Assembly: GCA_038147755.1 (NCBI GenBank)
Contig: JAYQTS010000008.1
Coordinates: forward strand, 1-64,000
DNA from: UBA5951 sp012269555
Lineage (GTDB): Bacteria; Pseudomonadota; Alphaproteobacteria; Puniceispirillales; Puniceispirillaceae
DNA length: 64,000 nucleotides
Direction of reading: 5' to 3'
Shown here: piece by piece, positions 31,216 through 40,722 of the stretch
How the letters are laid out: each line of letters begins with the position of its first letter
Position numbering within the stretch: the stretch's first letter is position 1
Position numbers and translations under genes: made by a program
The notes under the pieces: model-generated
Databases searched by the model: none
Seen by the model: only the letters and a program-made list of their open reading frames with translations
What the model was told of the DNA's origin: nothing

Positions 31216-31248
31216 GCCATCAAACTTAAAAGATCGCCAAAAAAAATT

Positions 31249-31914
31249 TTACGCTTGTTTATCTACATAATTTTCTTCTTTAGAATCTGTAGAGCTCTTT
31301 TTTTTCGAAACCCCAACCATAGCTGGACGAATTAACCTATCATGAAGCAGATATCCTGGTTGTGCGACTTGAACAACTGTTCCAACCTCTACACCGTCAT
31401 TTGGAACTTCAAACATCGCTTGGTGATGATTATAGTCAAACTTCTCTCCAATTGGATTTATCTTGGTAATGTGGTGACGCTGAAGTATAGTATCGATTTC
31501 ATTCGAAATCATTTCTACACCCACCAATATATTTTTCAAGTTTTCATCAAAATTGCTTTTATCCTCGGGTGCCAGCGCTATAGCCTGGGATAAATTGTCA
31601 AAACATGAGAGCAAATCACGGGCAAATGCTAAATGACCATATTTGTTGGCTTGAGCAACATCACGTTCACTTCGACGGCGCATATTTTCAACCTCTGCTA
31701 GCGCTCTCAAAAGCTGATCTTTGATTTCTGAGTCTGTGTTTTTTGATTCTTCATCTGATACTTCAGATTCGTTTAATCCTTCATCTGAAGTATCCTCTTC
31801 CTCAACCGAGGCACTGTCTTCTAACGACATTTCAACCAAATTTTCACCCTTGTCTTCTGAAGTAACTTCTTCTTCTGCAAATTCTTCTGGTCTTTGTGTT
31901 TTTTTATCTGGCAT
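31249..31914 (-). CDS. grpE: Nucleotide exchange factor GrpE
   Basis: Intact 221-residue protein. An acidic N-terminal segment of about 70 residues (Glu/Asp/Ser-rich) precedes the coiled coil with DQLLRALAEVENMRRRSERDV and KYGHLAFARDLLSCFDNL, and the beta domain ending HHQAMFEVPND, GTVVQVAQPGYLLHDRLIRPAMVGVS. GrpE releases ADP from DnaK. It is upstream of dnaK by 136 bp and diverges from rph. In most alphaproteobacteria hrcA lies between rph and grpE; here it does not. A weaker heat-shock-like promoter is present upstream. Confidence 0.96.
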   Translation of the reverse strand: MPDKKTQRPEEFAEEEVTSEDKGENLVEMSLEDSASVEEEDTSDEGLNESEVSDEESKNTDSEIKDQLLRALAEVENMRRRSERDVAQANKYGHLAFARDLLSCFDNLSQAIALAPEDKSNFDENLKNILVGVEMISNEIDTILQRHHITKINPIGEKFDYNHHQAMFEVPNDGVEVGTVVQVAQPGYLLHDRLIRPAMVGVSKKKSSTDSKEENYVDKQA

Positions 31915-31953
31915 GTTTGTCTCAAACTTTATTTTTGAAAAATGATGTGTGAT

Positions 31954-31982
31954 ATTTGGGAATTATAACACAGATTGCCAAG
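31954..31982 (-). promoter_or_regulatory. Possible heat-shock promoter of grpE
   Basis: On the minus strand CTTG (31982-31979), 18 bases, then CCCAAAT (31960-31954), about 40 bases before the grpE ATG. The -35 element fits the RpoH consensus but the -10 element matches poorly. A TTATAAT sequence within the spacer could instead act as a housekeeping -10. The position is right and the sequence is only suggestive. Confidence 0.3.
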
Positions 31983-32080
31983 GGGTAATTATATTTTTTG
32001 TACAATTAAAATAAGATGTAATGCTAAAAAATTCTGTTCCTTCATAAAAATCTAGATTTTTTTTATAAAAAATAAGTTAA

Positions 32081-32112
32081 AAAACTTTTATGAGCTTTAA
32101 ACGAAAAGTTTT
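32081..32112. repeat. AT-rich inverted repeat in the grpE-rph divergent spacer
   Basis: AAAACTTTT (32081-32089) and AAAAGTTTT (32104-32112) form a perfect nine-base inverted repeat around 14 bases. It sits in the 321 bp between grpE and rph, where nothing else is identifiable except the candidate grpE promoter. It has the arm length of CIRCE but neither its sequence (TTAGCACTC) nor its 9-base spacer. It may be an operator or a chance product of AT-rich DNA. Confidence 0.3.
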
Positions 32113-32235
32113 TTCATTATAATCATGAATGATCTAATTTTTTAACCATATCTTGATAGTTCGCCTTGCATCAAATCCATACCACATCTAATTTATGAGA
32201 GGCTAGAAATTTAGAGAACTACTTTGGATATAGAA

Positions 32236-32973
32236 ATGAATCAAATTGTTAGACACTCTGGACGAAAATTTAATGAATTGCGCAACATTAAATTAACACC
32301 CCATTTTGCAAAATATGCAGATGGATCGTGTCTTGTGCAGTTTGGTAATACGCATGTTTTATGCACTGCGAGTATAGAGGAGAAAGTACCTCCTTTCCTC
32401 AAGGGACAAATGAGTGGCTGGATAACTGCAGAGTATGGTATGCTTCCCCGCTCCACTCACAGTAGAATGGATAGAGAAGCAAAAAAAGGGAAATTATCAG
32501 GGAGAACGATGGAAATTCAACGTCTGATTGGGCGCTCTTTGCGAGCAGTAGCAGATTTATCTATCCTAGGTGAAAGGCAAATAATCATTGATTGTGATGT
32601 TTTACAGGCTGATGGTGGAACAAGGACTGCCTCAATTACAGGTGGCTGGGTCGCTTTAGCTATTGCTGTTGAGAATCTTTTGCTTCAAGGAAAAATTAAT
32701 TCATCACCATTAACAGACCAGGTGGCGGCTATATCTTGCGGTATTGTTGGTGATGAAGTATTTTTGGATCTAGATTATTCTGAAGATAGTACTGCAAAAG
32801 CAGATGCTAATTTTGTGATGACAACACAAAATAAAGTGGTCGAATTTCAAGCGACAGCTGAGGAGTCTGCTTTTGAAAAATCCGTTTTAGACAAAATGTG
32901 GTTACTTGCAATAGAGGGTTGTTCATTTTTATTTAAAGAACAATTAAATGCCTCGCGTCAAGAACGGAAATAA
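32236..32973 (+). CDS. rph: Ribonuclease PH
   Basis: The frame is intact. From ATG 32236 the 245-residue protein reads MNQIVRHSGRKFNELR, then GNTHVLCTASIEEKVPPFLKG, MLPRSTHSRMDREAKKGKLSGRTMEIQRLIGRSLRAV, the RNase PH core, and IDCDVLQADGGTRTASITGG with active-site Asp residues. A TTG at 32224 would add four residues and cannot be excluded. RNase PH is a phosphate-dependent 3'-5' exonuclease that trims tRNA precursors. It starts the rph-rdgB-hemW operon. Confidence 0.95.
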   Translation: MNQIVRHSGRKFNELRNIKLTPHFAKYADGSCLVQFGNTHVLCTASIEEKVPPFLKGQMSGWITAEYGMLPRSTHSRMDREAKKGKLSGRTMEIQRLIGRSLRAVADLSILGERQIIIDCDVLQADGGTRTASITGGWVALAIAVENLLLQGKINSSPLTDQVAAISCGIVGDEVFLDLDYSEDSTAKADANFVMTTQNKVVEFQATAEESAFEKSVLDKMWLLAIEGCSFLFKEQLNASRQERK

Positions 32974-32977
32974 TTTA

Positions 32978-33583
32978 ATGCCTCGTAAATTTCGTGAAAC
33001 TAAAATTGTGATTGCAAGTCATAATGAAGGGAAAGTTAGTGAAATAGCAGATTTGTTAATACCACTTGGGATATCTATAATATCTTCGAGAGATATTAAT
33101 TTACCAGAACCAGAAGAAACAGGCACCACCTTTATTGAGAACGCAGAACTTAAAGCAAGACTTGCGGCAAAGCTCTCTGGCTTGCCTGCAATTGCGGACG
33201 ATAGCGGTTTGTGTGTCTCAGCTCTTGGTGGAGCGCCAGGTATTTATTCGGCGAGATGGGCAGGAGAAAATAAGAATTTTAGTGCCGCAATGGAAAGAGT
33301 TGCAGACGCTCTTTTGATGAGTGGTCAATATGATAGAAAAGCTAGTTTTCACTGCGCTCTTTCTTTGGGTTGGCCAGATGGCAAAAACGAGAGTGTTGAA
33401 GGGGTTTTGACCGGACAAATAATATGGCCTGCGAGAGGAAATAAAGGGTTTGGGTACGACCCTATGTTTGTTCCAGATGGATACACAGAAACATTTGGTG
33501 AAATGGAACCAAACAAAAAACATGCTATAAGCCATCGGGCTGTCGCTTATGATAAGTTGATAAAAAAATGCTTTCAAAAATAA
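32978..33583 (+). CDS. rdgB: dITP/XTP pyrophosphatase (RdgB/HAM1)
   Basis: Intact. The motif KIVIASHNEGKVSEI near the N-terminus, PEETGTTFIENAELKARLAAKLSG, and ADDSGLCVSALGGAPGIYSARWAG mark the HAM1 family; GFGYDPMFVPDGY and SHRAVA lie near the end. The enzyme hydrolyses dITP and XTP, keeping damaged purines out of nucleic acids. An in-frame ATG at 32948 overlaps rph, but ATG 32978, four bases after the rph stop, fits the family start better. It overlaps hemW by 16 bp. Confidence 0.95.
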   Translation: MPRKFRETKIVIASHNEGKVSEIADLLIPLGISIISSRDINLPEPEETGTTFIENAELKARLAAKLSGLPAIADDSGLCVSALGGAPGIYSARWAGENKNFSAAMERVADALLMSGQYDRKASFHCALSLGWPDGKNESVEGVLTGQIIWPARGNKGFGYDPMFVPDGYTETFGEMEPNKKHAISHRAVAYDKLIKKCFQK

Positions 33584-34746
33584 CTCCTAAACAAAATAAA
33601 TTGGGAGTTTATATTCATTGGCCTTTTTGTGTTTCAAAATGTCCATATTGTGATTTCAATTCACATGTTAAAAAAGATATTGATGTTGAACAATGGGAAT
33701 TTGCATATTTATCTGAACTTCGTTGGATGGCAGATATTTACAGACAAAACACGCAATATCCATCAGTGTTACACACTGTTTTTTTCGGAGGAGGTACACC
33801 CTCTTTGATGCCAGTATCCATCATTGAAAGAATACTGGAAACTATAGAAGACCTTTTTATTCTCCATCCAAAAATCGAAATAACAGTTGAGGCAAACCCA
33901 TCTTCGAGTGAGTTGGATAACTTATCTGCTTTTAAATCAATAGGTGTAAATAGAATTTCATTTGGCGCTCAATCTTTGAACCCGAAAACACTAAAGTTTC
34001 TTGGGAGGGCACATGACACTCGCGATATTTATAAAGCTTTAGATGTTGCGTTTGGATTATTTAACCAAATTTCTGCAGATTTCATTTATGGAATACCCGG
34101 TCAAAACATTGGTGGTTGGGAAGATGAACTTTCCAAAATTATCAAGTTTGATTTAACTCACATCTCTGCCTACCAACTTACAATTGAGCCGGGGACACAA
34201 TTTTATAGCAGAAGTAAAAAAGGGGAAAAACTGACATGCGATGACGACACAGTAGCGGATTTATATGATTTAACAACCAACGTTCTTTCAAGTCATGGGT
34301 ATGAAATATATGAGATATCCAATTATGCAAAACCAAATTCTCAATGTCAGCATAACCTATTGTATTGGAATGCTCAGGATTGGCTTGGTATAGGTCCTGG
34401 TGCCCATGGAAGATTTACTATGCCTGAAAATCGAAGATGGCACAGTCAAACAAGACGAAGCCCTGACGGATGGTTGTCATCTGTTAAAAAGGAACAGCAC
34501 GGTATTGAAATTCAAAATGAAGATTGCATTTCTGACTTTGCTAAAGAAATCATTATTATGGGACTAAGACTCACTTCTGGCATAGTATTGCCAGATTGGC
34601 TTATACGAAAAAGTGATTTTATAAATTTGAATTGGTTAGATGAATTCGAAAAAGATGGTTTTATTACATTTAATAAAAACCATATTCGCGTTACAAAAAA
34701 TGGAAGATTACATTTAAATTCCATTGTTTCTAAATTATTGAATTGA
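33568..34746 (+). CDS. hemW: Radical SAM heme chaperone HemW (HemN-like)
   Basis: Intact 392-residue protein. GVYIHWPFCVSKCPYCDFNSH carries the radical-SAM CxxxCxxC (Cys21, Cys25, Cys28), and the usual fourth Cys of coproporphyrinogen oxidase HemN (CxxxCxxCxC) is replaced by Phe-Asn, which marks HemW. FFGGGTPSLM and GVNRISFGAQSLNPKTLKFLGRAHD are further family motifs. HemW inserts heme into apo-proteins such as respiratory enzymes. Third gene of rph-rdgB-hemW; its 3' end overlaps the convergent LpoA-like gene by 12 bp. Confidence 0.93.
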   Translation: MLSKITPKQNKLGVYIHWPFCVSKCPYCDFNSHVKKDIDVEQWEFAYLSELRWMADIYRQNTQYPSVLHTVFFGGGTPSLMPVSIIERILETIEDLFILHPKIEITVEANPSSSELDNLSAFKSIGVNRISFGAQSLNPKTLKFLGRAHDTRDIYKALDVAFGLFNQISADFIYGIPGQNIGGWEDELSKIIKFDLTHISAYQLTIEPGTQFYSRSKKGEKLTCDDDTVADLYDLTTNVLSSHGYEIYEISNYAKPNSQCQHNLLYWNAQDWLGIGPGAHGRFTMPENRRWHSQTRRSPDGWLSSVKKEQHGIEIQNEDCISDFAKEIIIMGLRLTSGIVLPDWLIRKSDFINLNWLDEFEKDGFITFNKNHIRVTKNGRLHLNSIVSKLLN

Positions 34747-36401
34747 TGGTTTAATAAGAAGATTATCGGATATTTTCATTATCTCAAAAATACGTTCTGT
34801 TAGTCCTGTTCTAGACATCTTAAATTGTCCACTAAATCCTATAAAACCTGGTTGGCCCACAAGTCTCTCAGATAGAGAAGCGTCTGAATTAATATTAGCA
34901 GTTGCTATTACCAGCGCCGTTGCGTCAAAAGATATCCTTGCTAAATCGTTTGAGTCTATTTTAAATTCCGAATCCCATACTTTATTAAATTTCTCATCTG
35001 CTGGTCTAGTTGGCAGGGTTAAAATTGCATTCTGCAAAGAGGGCTCATTTAACATTTTTGGTATATTCCATCTATCAATACCAATAAATAAGGCCCTATC
35101 TGGTCCAAGATCATAATAAGATAAGATAGGTGCAACCTGCAGTATAAAACTTGTATCCCGGCAATAAGTACAGTGTCAAACACTGGAGGTGGAAGAGTTA
35201 ATGGGTCCTTTTCTGTGTCTATGTATTGTGCGAACATTTTGATTTTATTTAAGAGTTCATTCTGGTCTATGTCTTCAATATTACTGATGGTCAATACTGT
35301 CCTGGGTGATAAGCCATATTCTTTTAATTTATTTACCGCTGCCTTAGTTATTTTGTTGCCGAGCTGAGATGAAGAACTTAAAATTCCAAAATTTTGTTTT
35401 CCCCTAGCCACAGCAAAATCTACCAATTGATCAATCTGTTGTTCTGGCAAATAGCCTAAAACCCAAACACCTTCCTCTGCGACATCAATATTGTTCGAGA
35501 AAGACAAAATCGGGATGTCTAACTCATTAAAAAGAGGCTTAATAGCCTTTACAGAATCAGAAAATAATGGGCCTATTATTACGTCAACATCACTAGAAAT
35601 AGCGCTATTAGCTGCCTCAATTACTTTATCGCCACCCGCTGTATCAAAATATAATAATTCTATATTTGGATTTTGCATTTTAAAAAAGGCTAGTTCAGAA
35701 CCTCCTGATATAGTATCACCAAGATACGAAAATGGTCCGGTTAACGGCACCAACAACCCAATTCTAAATTTAGACTTTTTTGATTTATAAATATTATTTC
35801 CTAGTTTTTTTGGGTCAATCTGAATAGGCTGTGCACTTTTAGCCAACATTTCAAAAGCCGCTTCTAATGCAGCTGTTTCTAATTGTTCCTGTTGTTTCTC
35901 TATTAGTTCCGTTTTGGCATTTTTTGATGAATTATCTGGAAAAGCGTATGATTTCATTAAATCTTCTTTTTTCAATGGTTCTACTGGCGGAGTAGCTGCT
36001 ATTTCTAAAGTTTCCTCAGACTTAGAATTGAGTTCTTTATTAATTTCATTTTGTTTTTTATTAAGCGCGTTATCATTTTCAATAATATTTTCTACCGCAT
36101 CACTTATCTCGTTTTTACCATCATCTAAAACTTCAAAAGGCTCTTTGTTTATGTCATCATTTTCTGTTTTAGCTGCATTAGTTATTTGGCTTTTTTGCGA
36201 GTTATTTGAATTTAAATTATCCTCTTGAATATAAACTGTCTTCACCACTGGTCTCATACTAGGATCCTCACAACCAGAAAAAATGGTTACAACAAACAAT
36301 AATGAGATAAAAACACTTATAAATCTAAGCTTAGAAAACCAAATAAAGAAATTTGACGGGAAAAACCCAGCTAGCTCTGATTTGAAGTTACTTTTAAACA
36401 T
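34735..36401 (-). CDS. Penicillin-binding protein activator (LpoA/YraM-like) lipoprotein, frameshifted
   Basis: A lipoprotein signal ends at the lipobox FSGC (Cys44), preceded by an unusually long N-terminal region. A charged, low-complexity linker (about 55-190) leads to a periplasmic-binding type 1 domain: RIGLLVPLTGPFSYLGDTISGGSELAFFK and DVDVIIGPLFSDSVKAIKPLF. Near 35150 the frame is lost after VFDTVLIAGIQ; the next frame resumes with LNEPSLQNAILTLPTRP and ends NLLIKPSIQ. Joined, it is about 555 residues. The fold and its position divergent from rsmI match the YraM/LpoA family, which in E. coli activates PBP1A. Whether it binds a ligand here is unknown. Confidence 0.82.
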
Positions 36402-36545
36402 CGCTAATACATTCTCAGATTTTTTGTGAATTTCACGACCTGTTTATTTACTTTAAAAATCTAACTAATCTAATGTCAATCAAACGAATAGTTTTTTTAT
36501 AATTTTTACCTTATACAATTAGTTAACCGTTTAGAGAAAATTTTT

Positions 36546-37391
36546 ATGTTAATGATCATTGGAACACCCATAGGCAATGTTGAAGATATAACTGTTCGCG
36601 CTACGAATTATTTAAAAGATGCTGATTTAATTGCTTGTGAAGATACTCGTTCAACAAAAAAATTGTTGAGGCTTTTAAATATAAAAACTAATGGCAAACT
36701 TATCTCTTATCATGATCATAATGGCGCATCGGTTAGGCCATATCTTATTGAAGAACTCAAAAAGGGAAAGTCTATTGCTTTAGTGAGCGATGCAGGAACT
36801 CCATTGATCTCCGATCCTGGTTATAAACTTGTCGAGTCATGTCATAAAAACAACATTCGTGTGTCAGCGATTCCAGGCCCCACCTCCCCAATTGTGGCTC
36901 TTACTGTATCTGGGCTACCCACTGATAAATTTACATTTAACGGATACATCCCATCTGCCGTGAATAATAGCAGGAAAGCTCTGGTTGAAACAAAAAATTT
37001 ACAAACAACACAAATTTGGTTCAGCACCCCACCTAAATTAATAAATCATTTGAAAACAATGCTTTCCGTGTATGGAAATAGACGTATTGTTATCGCTAGA
37101 GAAATGACTAAGCTTCACGAAGAAGTTAAAAACGCGCCTTTAAATGAACTTTTATTACATTACGAAACGAATGGTCCCCCAAAAGGGGAAATAGTTATTG
37201 TTGTTGCTGGTGCTAATAATAATGATAAAAAAAACGATTTGCCTGATCTTGTTTTTTTATTAAGGGATGCTCTCCGGAGATTAAGTTTGCGTGATGCTGT
37301 AAATGAAGTTTCTATTTTAACCGGAGCAAGTAAAAAACATATTTATCAAAATGCTCTAGATATAATTAATGATAAACCTGAATATAAATAA
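36546..37391 (+). CDS. rsmI: 16S rRNA (cytidine-2'-O)-methyltransferase RsmI
   Basis: Intact 281-residue enzyme. MLMIIGTPIGNVEDITVRAT, LIACEDTRSTKKLLRLL and ALVSDAGTPLISDPGYKLV are the SAM-binding tetrapyrrole-methylase-fold motifs of RsmI. It 2'-O-methylates C1402 of 16S rRNA. It diverges from the LpoA-like gene and is followed by dolP and gshB. In E. coli the same neighbourhood (yraL-yraM-yraN-diaA-yraP) includes yraN, which is absent here. Confidence 0.96.
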   Translation: MLMIIGTPIGNVEDITVRATNYLKDADLIACEDTRSTKKLLRLLNIKTNGKLISYHDHNGASVRPYLIEELKKGKSIALVSDAGTPLISDPGYKLVESCHKNNIRVSAIPGPTSPIVALTVSGLPTDKFTFNGYIPSAVNNSRKALVETKNLQTTQIWFSTPPKLINHLKTMLSVYGNRRIVIAREMTKLHEEVKNAPLNELLLHYETNGPPKGEIVIVVAGANNNDKKNDLPDLVFLLRDALRRLSLRDAVNEVSILTGASKKHIYQNALDIINDKPEYK

Positions 37392-37563
37392 ATGGATGCA
37401 ATTTTATAAAAAAACTCCTCTCTTTTTTATAAATCTTTTTTGAGGTATGAAATGATTTGTTTTACGTCAATATTTTTTAAAGATGTCGTAGAATCGCTAG
37501 CCTCATTCTGATATAAGAATTCATATATTCAGTTATAAAAATTAATCCAAAGGGAACACGCGA

Positions 37564-38154
37564 ATGCTAAATAAAATTTTTTCAGGTATTATTTTTTTTA
37601 TAATAGCTACTCAACTCTCTGGATGTGCAGGTGCGATCATTGGAGCCGGTGCTGCTGCTATCGGGGCATCAAGCACGGAAAAAGGATTTGCAACTTCAAT
37701 AACTGATACCTCTATCTCGCTCAAAATCAGAGATAAGTTTGTTCAAACTGATATTAATCTGGTTGAAGGCATTTCTATACAAGTAGATGATGCTAATGTT
37801 CTTCTTGTTGGACGAATAGAAACTCAAGAACTTAAATTTGAAGCAAGCAAATTGGCTTGGGAAGTTCGTGGTGTGCGCTCTGTAATAAATAATGTCGAAA
37901 TCGCTGATAAGGTATCACTAAAAGACAGAGCAAAAGATGCGACTGCGGGAGCTAATCTCCGTAGATTATTGATTACAGATATGAACGTTAATTCTCTCAA
38001 CTATTCTATCGAAGTAGTTGGAGGTGTAGTATATATTACGGGTATTGCAAAAGATGCCGCTGAACGAGATAGAGTGATTCAGCATGCACGAAACTTATCT
38101 TATGTAGATAAGGTTGAAGATTACGTTATCCTCCAAGATGATCCACGTGAATAA
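37564..38154 (+). CDS. dolP: BON-domain outer-membrane lipoprotein (DolP/YraP-like)
   Basis: Intact 196-residue protein. The signal peptide ends at the lipobox LSGC (Cys21), followed by a Gly/Ala-rich stretch (AGAIIGAGAAAIGA). Two BON domains follow: ISLKIRDKFVQTDIN with VLLVGRIETQELKFEA, and NVNSLNYSIEVVGGVVYITGIAKDAAERDRVIQHAR. DolP localises to the outer membrane and division site and supports envelope integrity. The 172 bp upstream have no gene; an 8-base inverted repeat ATAAAAAA / TTTTTTAT near 37405-37429 might end the rsmI transcript. Confidence 0.87.
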   Translation: MLNKIFSGIIFFIIATQLSGCAGAIIGAGAAAIGASSTEKGFATSITDTSISLKIRDKFVQTDINLVEGISIQVDDANVLLVGRIETQELKFEASKLAWEVRGVRSVINNVEIADKVSLKDRAKDATAGANLRRLLITDMNVNSLNYSIEVVGGVVYITGIAKDAAERDRVIQHARNLSYVDKVEDYVILQDDPRE

Positions 38155-38157
38155 ATT

Positions 38158-39114
38158 ATGAATCAACTTCATGTAGCAATTCAAATGGACCCTATTGAGT
38201 CAATTGATATCAAAGGGGACACAAGTTTTCGGCTTGCTTTGGAAGCACAAAGAAGAAATCACTATGTTTATATTTATCAACCGAAAGATTTAAGCTGGAG
38301 TAAAGAGGGTGTCCAAGCGATAACTAAATCGGTAAGGCTAAAAGACGAGATTGGAAATCACTTCAAAATTAAAGAAACAAAGAATACCTTATTAAAATAT
38401 TTCGATGTCATTTTAATGCGGCAAGACCCTCCTTTCGATATGGCTTACATTACATCGACTCATTTGCTAGAACATCTTCCAAAAACAACCCAAGTAATTA
38501 ACAACCCAAAAGAAGTCAGAAATGCACCAGAAAAAATTCTAATCACAAATTTCCCTGATTTAATTCCCCCTACACTAATCAGTAATAATAAAGAACAAAT
38601 AACTAAATTTCGTAAGGAACATAAAGACATTATTATTAAACCCCTTTATGGAAATGGTGGTGCGGGTGTATTTAGGATTCGTCCTAACGACCAGAACTTA
38701 AACAGCCTTTTAGATATGTTTAGTAGCATAAATAAAGAACCACTGATGATTCAAACTTATCTTCCAGCTGTTCGAAATGGTGATAAACGAATTATAATTA
38801 TCGATGGAAAAGCTGTTGGAGCAATTAATCGCATACCACCCAAAAATGAAGCGCGTTCAAACATGCACGTTGGTGGCAAACCTGTTCCATCCGAACTTAC
38901 AAAGCGAGACCAATTTATTTGTGATAAAATTGGGCCAACCCTAAAAAAGAGGGGGTTATTATTTGTTGGTATAGATGTAATCGGAGAATTTTTAACAGAA
39001 ATTAATGTTACTTCACCAACCGGAATACGTGAGATAGAGGCTTTTTCAAATAAGAATATTGCTGAAAAAACGTGGCAAATAATTGAGAAAAACGCAGCAA
39101 AACTTTGTAAATGA
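38158..39114 (+). CDS. gshB: Glutathione synthetase
   Basis: Intact 318-residue ATP-grasp enzyme starting 3 bp after dolP. It begins LHVAIQMDPIESIDIKGDTSFRLALEAQRR, then LMRQDPPFDMAYITSTHLLE, IIIKPLYGNGGAGVFRI (glycine-rich ATP loop), RIIIIDGKAVGAINRIP and EINVTSPTGIREIEAF, the GshB end. It joins glycine to gamma-glutamylcysteine. The partner gshA is not in the window. Confidence 0.96.
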   Translation: MNQLHVAIQMDPIESIDIKGDTSFRLALEAQRRNHYVYIYQPKDLSWSKEGVQAITKSVRLKDEIGNHFKIKETKNTLLKYFDVILMRQDPPFDMAYITSTHLLEHLPKTTQVINNPKEVRNAPEKILITNFPDLIPPTLISNNKEQITKFRKEHKDIIIKPLYGNGGAGVFRIRPNDQNLNSLLDMFSSINKEPLMIQTYLPAVRNGDKRIIIIDGKAVGAINRIPPKNEARSNMHVGGKPVPSELTKRDQFICDKIGPTLKKRGLLFVGIDVIGEFLTEINVTSPTGIREIEAFSNKNIAEKTWQIIEKNAAKLCK

Positions 39115-39193
39115 TCCACAAACAAACATTTTCATTGAATATAAAAATAAAGGGTTCTCAAACTTCGCTTTTTTTATAAATATTGGTAACATA

Positions 39194-39562
39194 TTAACGT
39201 GAACGTATTGGACCTATAGACTCTCCTCCTAATAAATGTGCATGAAGATGAGGCACCTCTTGGTGACCAAATCCACCCACATTTGAAATTATACGATATC
39301 CTCCCTCAAAAGCCCCAGTTAATTTGGCTGCCCTTCCAATGGCAGCAATAAACGCCGCCTGTTCCTCGATCGAGGCTCTACTAGAAAAATCATTCATATC
39401 TACATAAGAACCTTTTGGTATAATTAACACATGAATAGGGGCTTGTGGATTAATATCAAAAAATGTGAGAGTGTGGGGACATTCGTCTAACTTTTTACAA
39501 GGAATTTCGCCGCGAATAATCTTAGCAAATATATTATTAGGGTCATATAACAAATCTTTCAT
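39194..39562 (-). CDS. HIT family protein (HINT-like nucleotide hydrolase)
   Basis: Intact 122-residue protein. NIFAKIIRGEIPCKKLDE and PIHVLIIPKGSY precede the histidine triad HLHAHLLGG (His105, 107, 109). Such proteins hydrolyse nucleotide phosphoramidates. It lies 25 bp after hisE, at the end of the his transcript, the usual alphaproteobacterial location. The 79 bp to the convergent gshB contain no clear terminator. Confidence 0.92.
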   Translation of the reverse strand: MKDLLYDPNNIFAKIIRGEIPCKKLDECPHTLTFFDINPQAPIHVLIIPKGSYVDMNDFSSRASIEEQAAFIAAIGRAAKLTGAFEGGYRIISNVGGFGHQEVPHLHAHLLGGESIGPIRSR

Positions 39563-39587
39563 TTATTGTTTCCCTCCACAAGCTTTT

Positions 39588-39914
39588 TTAGGTAGTCTGT
39601 TTTCTGTTTCTTTTTTCTTCGTAACCTGAAATTCCTTCACGCTTCTCTAATTCATGAAGAACTTCTGAAAAAGAAATATCTGCTGCTGCTAGTACAACAA
39701 GATAATGATAAAGTACATCGGCTGCTTCTTTTGTTGCACCTTTAACATCTCCTTTCAAAATATCAATTAGGAGTTCAGTTACTTCCTCGGATAATTTGCG
39801 CAAAGGCTCGTCTGGGGCATGTGCTAAAAGTGATGCGGTGTAACTGTGGTCAACCTCTGCATTTTTTCGCTCCTCTATCGTTTTTATTAATTTTTCTAAT
39901 GCCAAAAATGTCAT
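39588..39914 (-). CDS. hisE: Phosphoribosyl-ATP pyrophosphatase
   Basis: The protein MTFLALEKLIKTIEERKNAE, KLSEEVTELLIDILKGD and KEAADVLYHYLVVLAA matches HisE (an alpha-helical MazG-like fold with the metal-binding EE...E..D). The open frame extends to 39950, but an AAGGAG sequence six bases before the ATG at 39914 sets the start, giving 108 residues. It performs the second step of histidine synthesis. hisI is not present beside it. Confidence 0.94.
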   Translation of the reverse strand: MTFLALEKLIKTIEERKNAEVDHSYTASLLAHAPDEPLRKLSEEVTELLIDILKGDVKGATKEAADVLYHYLVVLAAADISFSEVLHELEKREGISGYEEKRNRKQTT

Positions 39915-39957
39915 TGATTGCTCCTTATTTATGGAAATACTGCTTTCCAAATAAATG

Positions 39958-40721
39958 CTAAATGCTGTTTCGAATAGTTATATTCGCTTCTGCCATTGCC
40001 CGTTTAACTTCACTTATAGAAATTTCACCAAAATGAAAAACAGAGGCTGCCAAAACAGCAGATGCATTACCAAATTTAACTGCATCAACAAAATGTTCAA
40101 CTGAACCTGCACCCCTGATGCGATTACGGGCACAGTTACAGCATCACACACAGCCTTTAACATCGGTAAATCGTATCCTTTTTTTGTTCCATCTCCATCC
40201 ATAGAAGTAAGCAAAATTTCACCTGCACCCAATCGAACCGCCTCTTCTGCCCATTCTAAAGCATCTATTCCTGTTGGTTGTCTGCCCCCATGAGTATATA
40301 CTTCAAACATACCTTCTGAATTTATTTTTGCGTCAATTGCTAAAACCACGCATTGAGCTCCAAATTTATCAGCTGCTCTTGATAATAAAAATTTATCAGC
40401 TACAGCAGCAGAGTTTATAGAGACCTTATCAGCACCAGATAAAAGCATGCGTCTAAAATCTGCAACCTCCCTTACGCCACCGCCAACTGTAAGTGGAATA
40501 AAACAATTCTCTGCAGTCTTAGAAATTACATCATATATTGTCTCACGATCCTCGTAACTTGCGGTTATGTCCAAAAAACAAAGCTCATCAGCGCCTGCTT
40601 CATCGTATATTTTTGCCTGCTCAACAGGATCTCCAGCATCGATTAAATTAACAAAATTCACACCTTTAACCACTCTTCCAGCATGAACATCAAGACATGG
40701 TATAATCCGAGATGCCAACAT
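39958..40721 (-). CDS. hisF: Imidazole glycerol phosphate synthase, cyclase subunit HisF (one frameshift)
   Basis: A TIM barrel with MLASRIIPCLDVHAGRVVKGVNFVN, FIPLTVGGGVREVADFRRM and ILLTSMDGDGTKKGYD. After VPVIASG the frame is lost; adding one G to the GGGG run restores GAGSVEHFVDAVKFGNASAVL and the end ISISEVKRAMAEANI, with a TAG at 39960-39958. With HisH it makes imidazole glycerol phosphate. The gene follows hisA by one base. The missing G in a homopolymer is a clear sign of a sequencing error. Confidence 0.96.
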
Positions 40722-40722
40722 T

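Noticed and set aside
32081..32112. CIRCE element upstream of grpE
   Set aside because: Arm length is nine bases, but neither sequence nor spacer matches CIRCE and no hrcA is nearby; kept only as an unexplained inverted repeat.
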